Assembly: GCA_910591455.2 (NCBI GenBank)
Contig: OU342818.1
Location: forward strand, 20,598,427-20,662,426
Direction: 5' to 3'
DNA: 64,000 bases
Origin: Pholis gunnellus
Lineage: Eukaryota > Chordata > Actinopteri > Perciformes > Pholidae
In this document: piece by piece, positions 1-10,667 of the stretch
How the letters are laid out: each line of letters starts with the position of its first letter
How positions within the stretch are numbered: position 1 is the first letter of the stretch
Position numbers and translations under genes: made by a program
The notes under the pieces: generated by a model
The model's input: only the letters and a program-made list of their open reading frames with translations
The model's database searches: none
Told to the model about the DNA's origin: nothing

Positions 1-49
1 CCCAGTGGCATTTAGATAGAAAAAATGGATATTGGTTAAAGTCACTACA
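1..49 (+). repeat. 3' end of the 5' LTR of the BEL/Pao element
   Basis: Bases 1-49 match 5214-5262 without a visible difference and both end in ACTACA. The rest of this LTR lies left of the window. Confidence 0.85.
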
Positions 50-417
50 GTAAGTCAAAAACTGGCTTCAACTGAACTCGTATGGATCGTCGTTCGTTGG
101 ATTGAACAGCTGATCGACGTCGCTGGATTCAACAGCTGATCGACATCACGTGTTTTAACAGCTGATCGAACCGACATCGCTGGAACGTGGTGGTTGCTCT
201 GAAATCTAATTGGACAACGGATCATCACTACCACCAAGCTACAATTTCGGACCAATGGACACTCTGAATGGACAGGGGTATGTAGCGCTACCAACATGGC
301 CATGTTAAAGTTGTGTGCACACTTTTATTTTGAGTGTAAATCCAATGCATTGGTTCCAACTTATAGGCCTAATATAAGAGCTGTGTGGGTGGTTTAATTT
401 TGAATTGTATTTAATAA

Positions 418-1527
418 ATGATGGATTCTGATATAGGTGTAAAGGTACAAAATCAAGGTTCTATTGTTAATGAGCCAACTGTGACTGGAACACAGTTCAA
501 TCCCAGCACGGCCAGTGGTGAAGAGGAAATACAAGTTGTCAGTAAACGTCCTACTAAACTGACACAAAAGGCATTACTGGACAAGCTACAAAAGGTTCGG
601 AAGGCCAAACTAAACAAAGCTTCTGACCTTAAAAGGACAATTCAAGACCTAATGCATGACAGATAATCTAAAACAGAGGTGCAATGTACTTTTGATAAAT
701 ACACAACTCTTTGCAATGAAGCAAAGGAACAACATCAATCTCTGTCACAAATATTATCTCATGAAGAAAAGGACAAACATGAGATATGGTTCAAAGCAAA
801 AATGTTGAGTGTTAATAATTTTCTGTCTGTACGGATTCAGATAGAGGCAGAGAGAGCAGCACTTGAAGCTCGCGCTGCAGCCTTAAAGGAGAAGCACGAG
901 CTGGAGGAACAATCGGAGTTGCTGAGAAAGAAAAAGGAAAGACTGGAGGTTGATACAGAAATGGCAGCCGTTGCTGCTAAATTAGCAGTATTTACGGCCT
1001 CTGGTCACCAAGCTTTCTCAAATGCACAATCAAATGGAATGGAAACATACTTTGAAAAAGGAGCAAGGTTAAAGGAAGTCTCTACCACTCTCAGCCGACA
1101 TGCCAAAGCATATCAACCAACATATGTGGACTTGCAACAACAACCACCACCTATACAACAACAGTATGCATATAGGAATGCAACACATGACAACAGCACG
1201 GCCTGTCATCTGAAACCAGAAAGTACATCACGCAAACCTCTCATGGATCATCCTCACGTGCAGCTAACAAATCCAGGTGTCATTCAGTCTCAACTCTCTC
1301 ATAAAGGAAATGATGAAACATCAGCTCTCTGCAACCTACTGCAAAGGCAGAATGAAATAACAATATTGCTTATCCAACAACAAGCCTCTCATTTACTACC
1401 ACCAAGACAAATTCCATTTTTTGATGGGGATCCTCTGCAGTACAGAACATTTATCAGAGCCTTTGAGCAATGTGTGGAGAGTAAAGCAAGCAACAGAGGA
1501 GACTGTCTGTCTGTATTTTTTGGATAA
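418..1527 (+). pseudogene. BEL/Pao gag-like N-terminal region, broken
   Basis: Two frames in the same register, 418-666 and 679-1527, are separated by a TAA stop at 664-666. The second is rich in Glu/Lys/Ala (coiled-coil-like, about residues 50-100), then Gln-rich, and ends in the segment that begins the DUF1759 gag domain (FDGDPLQYRTF). Near 1505-1520 a TGTC-type tetranucleotide is expanded, which throws the frame so that the domain continues in the frame of 1421-4720. The element therefore carries at least one nonsense codon and one frameshift and is unlikely to make a complete Gag-Pol protein. Confidence 0.75.
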
Positions 1528-4500
1528 GTACACAAGAGGTCAACCAAAAGAGCTAGTGCGTAGTTGTCAACATATGGCTCCAGACAGAGGCTATGCTACA
1601 GCTAAGGATCTGCTACAGGAACACTTTGGGAATGAACACAAAGTTACTGCAGCATATATGGAGAAAGTCCTCTGCTGGCCTTTAGTGAAGCCTGAAGATG
1701 TCAAATCTCTCCAAGCCTATGCCCTCTTTTTGCGTGAGTGTTGTAATGCAATGCAAGACATACAATACATGAAAGAACTGGATATGCCAGCGAATATGAG
1801 AACAGTGATTCTGAAGCTTCCATACAAGCTAAGAGAAAAATGGAGAGTCTCTGCATGTGAGCTACTGCAAAACCTCAATCGCAGGGCACAGTTCATTGAC
1901 ATTGTCATATTCATCGAGCGTGAAGTCAAAATAGTGTCTGACCCAATCTTTGGAGACATTCAGAATACACAACTTCATATAGTAAACAAAAATGTGAACA
2001 AGATCAAAGCAGAATGGAAGCCAAGATTCAAAGGAAACAGCTTTGCTACTTCTGTTACCGTTGAAACCCCGGCCATTGAAGAATCAAGAAGGCTAAATCA
2101 TGATAAAAGACAAAGTAGTTCATCTGCAAAGAACACCAGCTTTTGTTTGTGTTGCTCTCAAGGTCACACATTGGAGATGTGTCCACGATTGGAAGAGAAG
2201 ACACATAGGGACAAGATTAACTTTCTTAAGGAAAAAGGAATCTGTTTCGGCTGCCTGCGCATTGGGCATAGGAGCAAGGATTGCGATAAGCGCTTGACTT
2301 GCAAAGTATGCAGTTTAAACCATCCCAGTGTTCTTCACATCCACCAAAGAGAGAAAGTAGTCAACACAGACTCAAAAAGGCCAAAAGAACCATCATTGAG
2401 TAGCGCACATGTCTCTCTACACACATGTGGTCCTACAGGGGCCGGTAACAGTGATGGGATTCTATCCATCTTACCAATACAGGTGAAATCCAATAAGGGA
2501 GACAAAGTCATACAGACATATGCTTTTCTAGACCCAGGCAGTACAGCAACGTTTTGTTCTGAAAATCTGATGAGGAGGCTTAATCTGAATGGACAGAAAA
2601 CCCAAATCCACTTAAGAACCATGGGCTCAGGAGCAACAGTTTCCAGCTACATGTTGACTGATTTGGAGATTTCAAGTCTCACCGGGAAAAGATTCTATGA
2701 TTTACCAGAGGTCTATACCCAGAAGAGGATGCCTGCAAGCACTGATAACCTCATCAAAAAAGAGGAGTTGTCAAAGTGGCCATACTTGGATGGTGTTAGG
2801 GTTCCTAGTATTCAAGCTGACGTGGAGTTGTTGATAGGTACCAACGCCTCCAAAATGCTTGAGCCTTGGGAAGTCATCAACAGCCATGGAAATGGACCTT
2901 ATGCCATTAAGACCCTATTGGGGTGGGTTATTAATGGTCCCGTTCAAGGATGCAGTGATGAGCGGCGTGAGAGTGGCTACCCCGCTGCTACTGTTAACAG
3001 GATTTCCATACAAAACCTGGAGGAATTGCTGAATAATGAGTACAACCATGATTTGAATGAAAGAACATCAGAAGACAAAATGGAGATGTCAAGAAATGAT
3101 GTGAAATTCATGGAAATCATGAAACATTCGGTCAAGCTTCATGATGAGCACTATAGCTTGAACCTTCCCTTCAAGAAAGAAGAGGTCTCGCTGCCAAACA
3201 ATCAATGTGTTGCCAAGCAGCGCATTCTTGGATTGAAGAGAAAGTTTGAAAGAAATGAGAAGTTCCATCAGGAATACACCAACTTTCTCAACGATGTCAT
3301 CAGTAAGAGGTATGCTGAACGTGTGCCTGAACATCAACTGATAACATACTTTTCTGACTGGAAAAGATTGAAGAGGTCAGTTGCATGGATTCTGAAAATA
3401 AGAAAAACTCTACTGGAAATGAGTCAAAAAAGGAAACAAATGAGCCAAAAGGATAGTACCATTTACAAGCTGGACCCGGTTCTGGAAGATGGATTGCTTA
3501 GAGTTGGAGGGAGATTGAGTAAGGCAGCCATGCCTGAGGAGACAAAACATCCGGTCATCCTATTCAAAACCCAACACGTATCCACTCTAATATTAAAGCA
3601 CATTCACGAACAGGTGGGCCATGGTGGAAGAAACCATGTTCTCTCCAGATTGCGGATGAAGTATTTGATTACAAGTGCTAATGCAGCAACAAGAAAGATC
3701 CTGTCCAACTGTGGCTTCTGTAAACACCATAAAGGGAAGTTGTGTGAGCAAAAAATGGCAGACTTGCCTGTTGAAAGACTCGTTCCTGATCTGCCTCCAT
3801 TCATCAACGTTGGAGTTGATTATTTTGGGCCAGTTGAGATCAAGAGAGGACGTAGCCTTGAAAAACGATATGGAGTCATATTTACATGTATGGCCTGTAG
3901 AGCAGTCCACTTGGAAGTTGCCTACTCTTTGGATACTGACTCGTGTATAAATGCTTTACGCAGGTTTGTTTGTAGAAGAGGACAAGTCTCTCACTTAAGA
4001 TCTGACAATGGAACCAACTTTGTTAGTGCCGAAAGGGAGTTGAGAAGAGCTCTTGCTGCTTTAAATCACAGGAAGATACAAGCGGCTTTTCTACAGGAAG
4101 GAATAAAATGGAGCTTCAACACGCCAACGGCTTCTCATCATGGAGGTGTATGGGAGCGCATCATAAGGATGATTAGACGGATACTAACATCAGTTTTACA
4201 TCAACAAACCCTGAGTGACGAGGGATTGCATACTGTTCTGTGTGAGGTCGAAGCCATTCTAAATGACCGCCCTATCACCAAGTTATCTGGAGATCCCAAT
4301 GATCTAGAAGCTCTTACACCCAACCACCTGCTGACAATGAAAAGGAAACCAGTCTTACCACCTGGACTGTTTGAGAAGACCGACCTCTATATCAAAAGAA
4401 GATGGAGACAAGTACAGTACATCTCCGACCTTTTTTGGAAGCGCTGGCTAAAAGAATACTTGCCTTTGCTACAGGAGCGCCAAAGGTGGAGTAAGGAGAG

Positions 4501-4720
4501 ACGAAGTCTTGTTCCGGGAGACATTGTACTTATTGCAGATGCTACAGCTCCACGTAGTTCCTGGTTACTCGGAAAAGTTCGAGAGACCTATCCTGACAGG
4601 AAAGGATTGGTGCGATCTGCACGAGTGCAAACCAAGACTAGCACGCTGGACAGGCCAGTGACCAAACTTTGTCTTCTACAAGAAGCTGAAACAAAGTTAT
4701 TAGTGGCCTCTTACCCTTAG
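1421..4720 (+). CDS. BEL/Pao polyprotein: gag DUF1759, zinc knuckles, A17-type protease, integrase; no RT
   Basis: A 1,099-codon open frame. In order it shows the DUF1759 gag domain (from about residue 25), Cys/His zinc knuckles at about residues 240-300 (CLCC, CFGCLRIGH, CKVC), an aspartic protease with the variant LDPGS motif near residue 370, then a short linker running into a segment like the region just before integrase (YFSDWKRLKRSVAWIL). The integrase has an HHCC-like zinc-binding part and a DDE core: Asp in GVDYFGP, Asp in LRSDNGTNF, Glu in GGVWERI. A C-terminal domain with VPGDIVLI follows. In family members 600-800 residues of RT and RNase H lie between protease and this linker; here they are gone without loss of frame. 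The true 5' start is uncertain because the upstream gag frame is shifted. Confidence 0.85.
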   Translation: MMGILCSTEHLSEPLSNVWRVKQATEETVCLYFLDKYTRGQPKELVRSCQHMAPDRGYATAKDLLQEHFGNEHKVTAAYMEKVLCWPLVKPEDVKSLQAYALFLRECCNAMQDIQYMKELDMPANMRTVILKLPYKLREKWRVSACELLQNLNRRAQFIDIVIFIEREVKIVSDPIFGDIQNTQLHIVNKNVNKIKAEWKPRFKGNSFATSVTVETPAIEESRRLNHDKRQSSSSAKNTSFCLCCSQGHTLEMCPRLEEKTHRDKINFLKEKGICFGCLRIGHRSKDCDKRLTCKVCSLNHPSVLHIHQREKVVNTDSKRPKEPSLSSAHVSLHTCGPTGAGNSDGILSILPIQVKSNKGDKVIQTYAFLDPGSTATFCSENLMRRLNLNGQKTQIHLRTMGSGATVSSYMLTDLEISSLTGKRFYDLPEVYTQKRMPASTDNLIKKEELSKWPYLDGVRVPSIQADVELLIGTNASKMLEPWEVINSHGNGPYAIKTLLGWVINGPVQGCSDERRESGYPAATVNRISIQNLEELLNNEYNHDLNERTSEDKMEMSRNDVKFMEIMKHSVKLHDEHYSLNLPFKKEEVSLPNNQCVAKQRILGLKRKFERNEKFHQEYTNFLNDVISKRYAERVPEHQLITYFSDWKRLKRSVAWILKIRKTLLEMSQKRKQMSQKDSTIYKLDPVLEDGLLRVGGRLSKAAMPEETKHPVILFKTQHVSTLILKHIHEQVGHGGRNHVLSRLRMKYLITSANAATRKILSNCGFCKHHKGKLCEQKMADLPVERLVPDLPPFINVGVDYFGPVEIKRGRSLEKRYGVIFTCMACRAVHLEVAYSLDTDSCINALRRFVCRRGQVSHLRSDNGTNFVSAERELRRALAALNHRKIQAAFLQEGIKWSFNTPTASHHGGVWERIIRMIRRILTSVLHQQTLSDEGLHTVLCEVEAILNDRPITKLSGDPNDLEALTPNHLLTMKRKPVLPPGLFEKTDLYIKRRWRQVQYISDLFWKRWLKEYLPLLQERQRWSKERRSLVPGDIVLIADATAPRSSWLLGKVRETYPDRKGLVRSARVQTKTSTLDRPVTKLCLLQEAETKLLVASYP

Positions 4721-4831
4721 GGGAATTCTGGGGTTTTGTTTGTTCATTTTATTGTGGATTTATTGGCTCCATTATATAAATATCTATTGAATTGTTTATG
4801 TCCTCCTGCCATTAACAATTAGGGGCCGGTG

Positions 4832-5262
4832 TGTTGGAGCCATAATGTGGTTTTGTTGTTTTCTTTTGTTTTTGAGGGTAACACAGGGTGAATTTGTGTG
4901 CAGTACTGGCATGGATCAGTGGGTGGCACATTGCCCTGAAAGTGCATTTAGGTAAGTGCCTGGTAATGAGCCAGGTGTGTGTGTGGACGGGAAGCCAACA
5001 GTTTTTGACCGTCTCAAAACAACTAGTGTATCAAGGCAACTTGTCGTGTCAATGTGGAGTCGCAGGTGATATATTATCCAGTCCAGTATCCTGTGTTTCT
5101 GTTATGGTGTCATGTAACCGGAATAAATGGATCAACGGATCGAAAGAAAGACAGCGCATTGGACAATGAAATGTTTGTGGAACACGCGTCCGAACAAGTT
5201 CTCCCGTTCACCCCCCAGTGGCATTTAGATAGAAAAAATGGATATTGGTTAAAGTCACTACA
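4832..5262 (+). repeat. 3' LTR of the BEL/Pao element
   Basis: It starts TGTTGGAGCC directly after a purine-rich tract (AGGGGCCGG) typical of a polypurine primer and ends TCACTACA. Its last 49 bases equal bases 1-49. The 5' boundary is set by the TG and the purine tract, so it could be off by a base or two. Confidence 0.8.
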
Positions 5263-5699
5263 TTTAGTTTATGTAGTTAATTTGAATGGTAAAAAACAAA
5301 CCAGATATTGTGCAATACTAGATTGTAGAATAGATAAATTAGTTTGAACCTTTGTGTTTTAGAGAACAAATATTTCAGCGTCACTTTTGGCCAATTATGA
5401 CAGTCATAGTCCACTGAACAGACATTTTCTCCAACTGCATATTTTTCATTCAGGAATTTTAATGCTCCTTTTCCCACCTTAATGGGAATGGTTTGTGTTA
5501 GGGCTCCCATCTTACAGAGGAATACATACACATATACACATAGCAAATACAAAAAAATTAATAATAGATCAATAATGACTAACATATCACTTACACCACA
5601 TTTTAGTACTGTAAATCCTCTGCTGATATGTTAATGTCACCAGCGGATCCACTGATACTCAATACAAATATGAGGTTACTCCAAAAAATGGCAAAAATG
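5263..5699. other. Intergenic, no gene seen
   Basis: AT-rich flank of the retrotransposon. No supported open frame or RNA gene was seen. Confidence 0.6.
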
Positions 5700-5740
5700 A
5701 ACCCACAGTTTGTTGATGTGTGTCGTTCTATCTTACAAGC
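5700..5740 (+). repeat. 41-bp direct repeat, copy 1 (second copy 7060-7100)
   Basis: The stretch beginning ACCCACAG and ending CTTACAAGC is the same at 7060-7100. In copy 1 it runs into inverted BEL sequence; in copy 2 it runs into decayed LINE sequence. It marks the start of a duplicated block. Confidence 0.9.
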
Positions 5741-6522
5741 TTCCAAAAAAGGTCGGAGATGTACTGTACTTGTCTCCATCTTCTTTTGATATAGAGGTCG
5801 GTCTTCTCAAACAGTCCAGGTGGTAAGACTGGTTTCCTTTTCATTGTCAGCAGGTGGTTGGGTGTAAGAGCTTCTAGATCATTGGGATCTCCAGATAACT
5901 TGGTGATAGGGCGGTCATTTAGAATGGCTTCGACCTCACACAGAACAGTATGCAATCCCTCGTCACTCAGGGTTTGTTGATGTAAAACTGATGTTAGTAT
6001 CCGTCTAATCATCCTTATGATGCGCTCCCATACACCTCCATGATGAGAAGCCGTTGGCGTGTTGAAGCTCCATTTTATTCCTTCCTGTAGAAAAGCCGCT
6101 TGTATCTTCCTGTGATTTAAAGCAGCAAGAGCTCTTCTCAACTCCCTTTCGGCACTAACAAAGTTGGTTCCATTGTCAGATCTTAAGTGAGAGACTTGTC
6201 CTCTTCTACAAACAAACCTGCGTAAAGCATTTATACACGAGTCAGTATCCAAAGAGTAGGCAACTTCCAAGTGGACTGCTCTACAGGCCATACATGTAAA
6301 TATGACTCCATATCGTTTTTCAAGGCTACGTCCTCTCTTGATCTCAACTGGCCCAAAATAATCAACTCCAACGTTGATGAATGGAGGCAGATCAGGAACG
6401 AGTCTTTCAACAGGCAAGTCTGCCATTTTTTGCTCACACAACTTCCCTTTATGGTGTTTACAGAAGCCACAGTTGGACAGGATCTTTCTTGTTGCTGCAT
6501 TAGCACTTGTAATCAAATACTT
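5739..6522 (-). mobile_element. Inverted fragment of the BEL/Pao integrase (copy of 3659-4442)
   Basis: The minus strand encodes the integrase core including the DDE residues, and the deduced protein is identical to that of the upstream element over the 784-bp match. No nucleotide difference was noticed where the two were compared. The fragment has no LTR and begins and ends inside coding sequence, so it did not arrive by integration. It ends exactly where the flanking 41-bp repeat and the SLC7 copy begin, which indicates a replication or repair rearrangement. Confidence 0.92.
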
Positions 6523-7062
6523 GTTGTGCCGTTGAATGTATTATTGTCTGACATGTACAGCACTATGGTGAAAAATATCCCCTTGGTGACAATAAAGTTT
6601 TAAGTCTAAAAGTCCAAAGTCTATTTCTTGAGCATGGAAGTTGAAAAAAACGTGAAACTCTTACCTCTGGATGTTTCAGCTCCTCAGTTAGATAATTCAA
6701 AGTGTTCCAACCTTCATAAGACCACAAGCCCTGATAGAAACCAATGCCAATGGAGCTGACATCAACATTTGTTCCCTGAAAGGAGTTCTCAAAGTTCTCA
6801 GTGTGTCCCTGGAAAAGCATCACAACACCTCCCAATATGATCACGGCTAGTGCCAGCAGTTTGACTACCATGGAAACCACCTGGATGGCGGTGGCCAAGC
6901 GGACGTTCAGACAGTTGACTATGGTCAGCACCATGATAGCTCCTGCAGCGACCAACTTCAACACCAATTGTGGAGGGTTGCAACCACTGTAAAAGGGGGC
7001 CACGACATATTCAGCAAAACTCAGAGCAACTCCTCATGACAATAATGAAGCTGAGGACAAAC
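6522..7062 (-). pseudogene. SLC7 transporter exon fragment, type A copy 1
   Basis: Near-identical to 8572-9112; one difference was seen (7007 versus 9057). It contains the 3' part of the 233-codon SLC7 exon: from the segment before APFYSGC through transmembrane segments 4 and 5 to the splice donor after the codons for HPE (exon edge 6665). It lacks the start codon and transmembrane segments 1-3. It also carries the 17-bp deletion found in copy 2. This is a truncated, recently duplicated pseudogene fragment. Confidence 0.88.
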
Positions 7063-7100
7063 CCACAGTTTGTTGATGTGTGTCGTTCTATCTTACAAGC
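7060..7100 (+). repeat. 41-bp direct repeat, copy 2
   Basis: Matches 5700-5740. It joins directly to the end of the SLC7 fragment copy with a 3-base overlap (AAC). Confidence 0.9.
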
Positions 7101-7104
7101 CGTG

Positions 7105-7904
7105 GAAGCCTGAGCTATGATACGGTTTTCTCACGGCAAACTGCTCCTAATGGCGGTTGTTGTAGCCATACTGTCTTAAGTTTGGGACACTTTTATGAAA
7201 AGTGCTTTTCACCTCAACTGGATCCCCTTAATGGGAAATAGCAATGGTTCTGCTTCAAGCTCCATCGGGAGGACAAGTTCCTAACGCTACCACTAGAGTG
7301 AGCCCAATCACTCCGTGAGGGAAAAATCATTGTGGCCTCTTGTATCAGTGATTCACTCTTTTAGTCACAACCAGAAGGTGATTATTGGAATAAAAATGGA
7401 CTGGTAAATTGAGGGCTTCGCTTTGACAATCAGCTCCTGCCTCACTAACACTCTTCAGTACAACACCTGCATCATTGCCAAAGCTCCAACAATGTTCCGT
7501 CAGTTTTCAATCTTTCCCTTACTTGAGAGCAAGAGGACCCAAAGATATTTGAACTCCTTTGTTCAAGCAGCAACTCGTCCCAACCTGCTATTTTCCAGCA
7601 GAATAGCATGGGCTCCTACTTGGAGGTGCTGGTTCTTTTTCCAGCCACTTCACACTGCCTGCATTCATCCTAGGATGCACTGCAATTTACGGTCTGATGG
7701 AGCCAGGAAAAGTGAAATATCTGCAAAAAGAAGAGATACGATGCTGAGATTTCTGTACCAGGCACTATCTGCCCCTATGTTGTGCCAAGAGATGCTGTCC
7801 ACGTAAATAACAAACAGAACTGGTGACAAAGCACAACATTGGCTTAGTTCAGCATCCACAGCGAATACATCAGCTTCTTGCTCATAATTTGGAAAGAGAT
7901 CCAC
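7105..7904 (-). mobile_element. Decayed non-LTR retrotransposon (LINE) reverse transcriptase fragment
   Basis: Read on the minus strand, 7904-7700 gives CALSPVLFVIYVDSIS and then SLLFADISLFLA, the degraded form of the CALSPLLFVIYMD and LLFADD signatures of fish non-LTR reverse transcriptases. The catalytic FADD box is mutated. Further on (about 7560-7350) come EFKYLWVLL, KGKIE, and an AKPSIYQSIFIP-like segment, all known C-terminal RT features, interrupted by many stops. It is an old, dead copy. The flanks 7905-8571 may include more of it, but I cannot support that. Confidence 0.8.
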
Positions 7905-8571
7905 TCCAGCTATACAAGGACAAGACGGAATGTTTGTGGATCGGTTGCTTTATGCCCAAGATGTCAATTCATAGAGAGCTTGGAATCACTTTCAATCCAG
8001 TTCTTTGTATTTTAACTTGGGAGACATTACCAGGGGCTATTGTCCACAGCATCATGGCTCCCAGAATCACAGGGTCCCATGAACCCCTACACCAGAATAA
8101 GGGAGCAATTTCCAGAGGAAATACAAAGTAATTTAATAAACTAATAATAATTAAACTAATAAAAAAGTAATATGCAGTTCTATGGTGAGACAGCAGGTTC
8201 CACTCTACAGAGGGCTCCCAGAGACTTCTGACATCAGATGATTTTTGGCAGTAACTGATTAAAAGTCAGCGGTAATCTTTTTCAATACACAAATGTGTGT
8301 TAATAAGGATTTGTCAAGCTCGTAAATGACTGCATACAGCTCTTCGCGCAAGATTGTTATGACTTTACAATACAACGACACAGCTATCTTTATGTAATGG
8401 TATAGCTTCTGTTACATAAACTAACCCATACTGTAGGTGAGGGTCTAAGGTGCTAATGTTGAAAGTATACTTTGGGGAAATCCTGATCCCTGCAGCCATA
8501 GCTGCCTAAAACCAAAAACCTTGCTGAGTAGATCTGGGTGTGGACTGTTGTCTGTCATTGTATGTTGGTAC
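7905..8571. other. Intergenic, no gene seen
   Basis: Between the LINE remnant and the SLC7 copy. No feature can be supported. Confidence 0.5.
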
Positions 8572-8714
8572 TGTTGTGCCGTTGAATGTATTATTGTCTG
8601 ACATGTACAGCACTATGGTGAAAAATATCCCCTTGGTGACAATAAAGTTTTAAGTCTAAAAGTCCAAAGTCTATTTCTTGAGCATGGAAGTTGAAAAAAA
8701 CGTGAAACTCTTAC

Positions 8715-9396
8715 CTCTGGATGTTTCAGCTCCTCAGTTAGATAATTCAAAGTGTTCCAACCTTCATAAGACCACAAGCCCTGATAGAAACCAATGCCAA
8801 TGGAGCTGACATCAACATTTGTTCCCTGAAAGGAGTTCTCAAAGTTCTCAGTGTGTCCCTGGAAAAGCATCACAACACCTCCCAATATGATCACGGCTAG
8901 TGCCAGCAGTTTGACTACCATGGAAACCACCTGGATGGCGGTGGCCAAGCGGACGTTCAGACAGTTGACTATGGTCAGCACCATGATAGCTCCTGCAGCG
9001 ACCAACTTCAACACCAATTGTGGAGGGTTGCAACCACTGTAAAAGGGGGCCACGACGTATTCAGCAAAACTCAGAGCAACTCCTCATGACAATAATGAAG
9101 CTGAGGACAAACATAAAGGCGACCACTTTTCCTGCTGTCCGCAGAATGTAGACAAACTCTCCTCCAGACTCTGGTATGACTGTGCCCAGTTCAGCATAGC
9201 AGAGCCCCGCCAGCATGGCTATCAACCCACAGAAAGTCCATATAACAAAGCTGGCCCCGGGGCTGCCGATGGCAGACAGCACAAACTGGGGGGATATGAA
9301 AATCCCGGATCCTATAATGGTTCCAGCAATGAATGACACAGCTCCTATAATCCCCACTTCCCTCTTCAGATTGAGTCTGTCTGAGTCGCTCTCCAT
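8715..9396 (-). pseudogene. SLC7 light-chain transporter first exon, type A copy 2 (17-bp deletion)
   Basis: ATG is at 9396 and the donor (GTAAGA) follows 8715, giving 682 bp against 699 bp in the intact copy at 12036-12734. The missing 17 bp lie at about 9084, between two CCT triplets in the intact copy, and shift the frame inside transmembrane segment 3 so that translation stops soon after VMRSCSEFC. Otherwise it is very similar to the intact copy. Upstream sequence to about 11.05 kb also parallels the region upstream of the intact copy, so it belongs to a segmental duplication. No downstream exons were found. Probably a dead paralogue. Confidence 0.88.
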
Positions 9397-10449
9397 TTTG
9401 TAAGAGCTGCTGTCTCCTCAAAGAGACAATGGACACTAGACATGTACTATGGAATACAGAACTAGCTGTAGATTTACAGTTAACTGTTAGGGACCTTAAA
9501 TAACTCTTCAGCCTGGAGCAAGGCGTATCTGTTTTCCTCTATGATCTGGCTTGAAACAGAGTTTCCATTACAGGAGGCAGTACCAAGATGTGACTAAAAA
9601 TAAATAGTCTGCTGACTGCAGTCAAACTGTATTTTCTCAAATCTCCTGAAGCCATTCGATTGATCACCTGGGTTTGGTGGTGATAAAGGTTTTCTCCATT
9701 CATTATATAATGCAGCTAGGTACAATGTGTCCAAAAGATTGTTTGGGCTGAAACCAGTTATATTTTATGTAAAATATTGTGTGGCCAGCATAAGACAGGG
9801 CAGCCCTTCTTCTCAATCATGATGCAATCAGAATATCAGAGTCACGTTTAGGGTTTGATAGAAGCTCAGTAGCTCCTTGATTTACTGAATGGTATGGCAA
9901 AGATTGTGCATGTCAGATATAAATCTGTTTTGTTCTGGAAACATGATAGTGAAATGTTTTCATTGATCACAGTGAAACCCCTTAAAGCAGAAGACAGAAA
10001 TTATCTGTAAGAGCTTTCACAACAGACTTGCAATGTTGCCAGAGGGTAACCTGTAAAGTAGCATCACAAGAGTAGCAATTCAGATCAAATACAATCACCA
10101 ACAAAATCCTCACTCTTTGTTATTTCTACTCCCTCAACCCACAGGGAGGGATGTGCTACAATAGCAACGTATTCTTGAACCACAGAAGTGCAAAGGGCAG
10201 ATCAGTGCAGGCAAATGCCTCCAAAAGATGGTGACCCTGGTGGAATTTGTTCACTGATATCAGTACAGTCCTCTTTCCCTATAACCAATCCTTGGCACTC
10301 ATTAGCCCTACTTGTCCAGCTCAACCAGATATTCTTGTCGAAAAAACAAATTACTGTTTTGTGCCAAAGCTTTTGGAAAAGCATTACAATACCAATTGTG
10401 TATAACTGCCACTTAGTGGCTTGGTTAGGCAACACACTATTCTCTTTTG
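9397..10449. repeat. Segmental duplicate of the 12.75-13.95 kb region
   Basis: Long stretches match between the two intervals, for example around 9990-10160 versus 13320-13490 and 10205-10360 versus 13755-13910. Base changes are scattered through them. The copy at 13.5-13.75 kb has about 230 bp not present here. No coding frame of its own is supported. Confidence 0.8.
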
Positions 10450-10667
10450 ACAGTGCCAAGCTCAGCATAACAGAAAGTTACCAGTACCACCAGTAAACCA
10501 CAACATGCCAACCCAACCAAACTGGCTCCAGGGCTGCCGATGGTGTAGAGCACCGTCTTTGGGCACATCAAGATCCCAGATCCAATCATTGTCCCTCCAG
10601 TGAGGGACACGGCTCCCATCACCCCTACTTCCCGCTTCAGGTTCAGCTTTTGTGTCTTGTCTTCCAT
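10450..10667 (-). pseudogene. SLC7 light-chain transporter first exon, type B fragment
   Basis: Starts MEDKTQKLNL and is colinear with the type B exon at 15502 (MDDKTQKLNL) through transmembrane segments 1 and 2 to AELGTV, then loses homology and stops after KRE. About 70% of the exon, including the conserved Cys and segments 3-5, is absent. It is the partner of type A copy 2 in the duplicated A+B unit. Confidence 0.85.

Larger units (their letters stand above)
1..5262 (+). mobile_element. BEL/Pao LTR retrotransposon lacking reverse transcriptase, 5' LTR cut by window edge
   Basis: The first 49 bases are identical to the last 49 bases of a 431-bp LTR at 4832-5262, so the two ends of one LTR element are present. 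Between them lie gag-like frames, a zinc-knuckle segment, a DPGS-type aspartic protease and a BEL/Pao integrase. The reverse transcriptase and RNase H that normally separate protease from integrase are absent, yet the frame stays open across the gap. The coding part is about 4.3 kb, much shorter than a full BEL/Pao. The target duplication cannot be checked because the outer end of the 5' LTR is outside the window. The matching LTR ends suggest a fairly recent insertion, but only 49 bases can be compared. Confidence 0.9.

Noticed and set aside
4888..5347. Two plus-strand frames of about 95 codons
   Set aside because: They lie in the LTR of the BEL element and have no protein similarity.
7423..8131. 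Plus-strand frames of 127 and 102 codons
   Set aside because: Opposite strand of the decayed LINE reverse transcriptase or unsupported.
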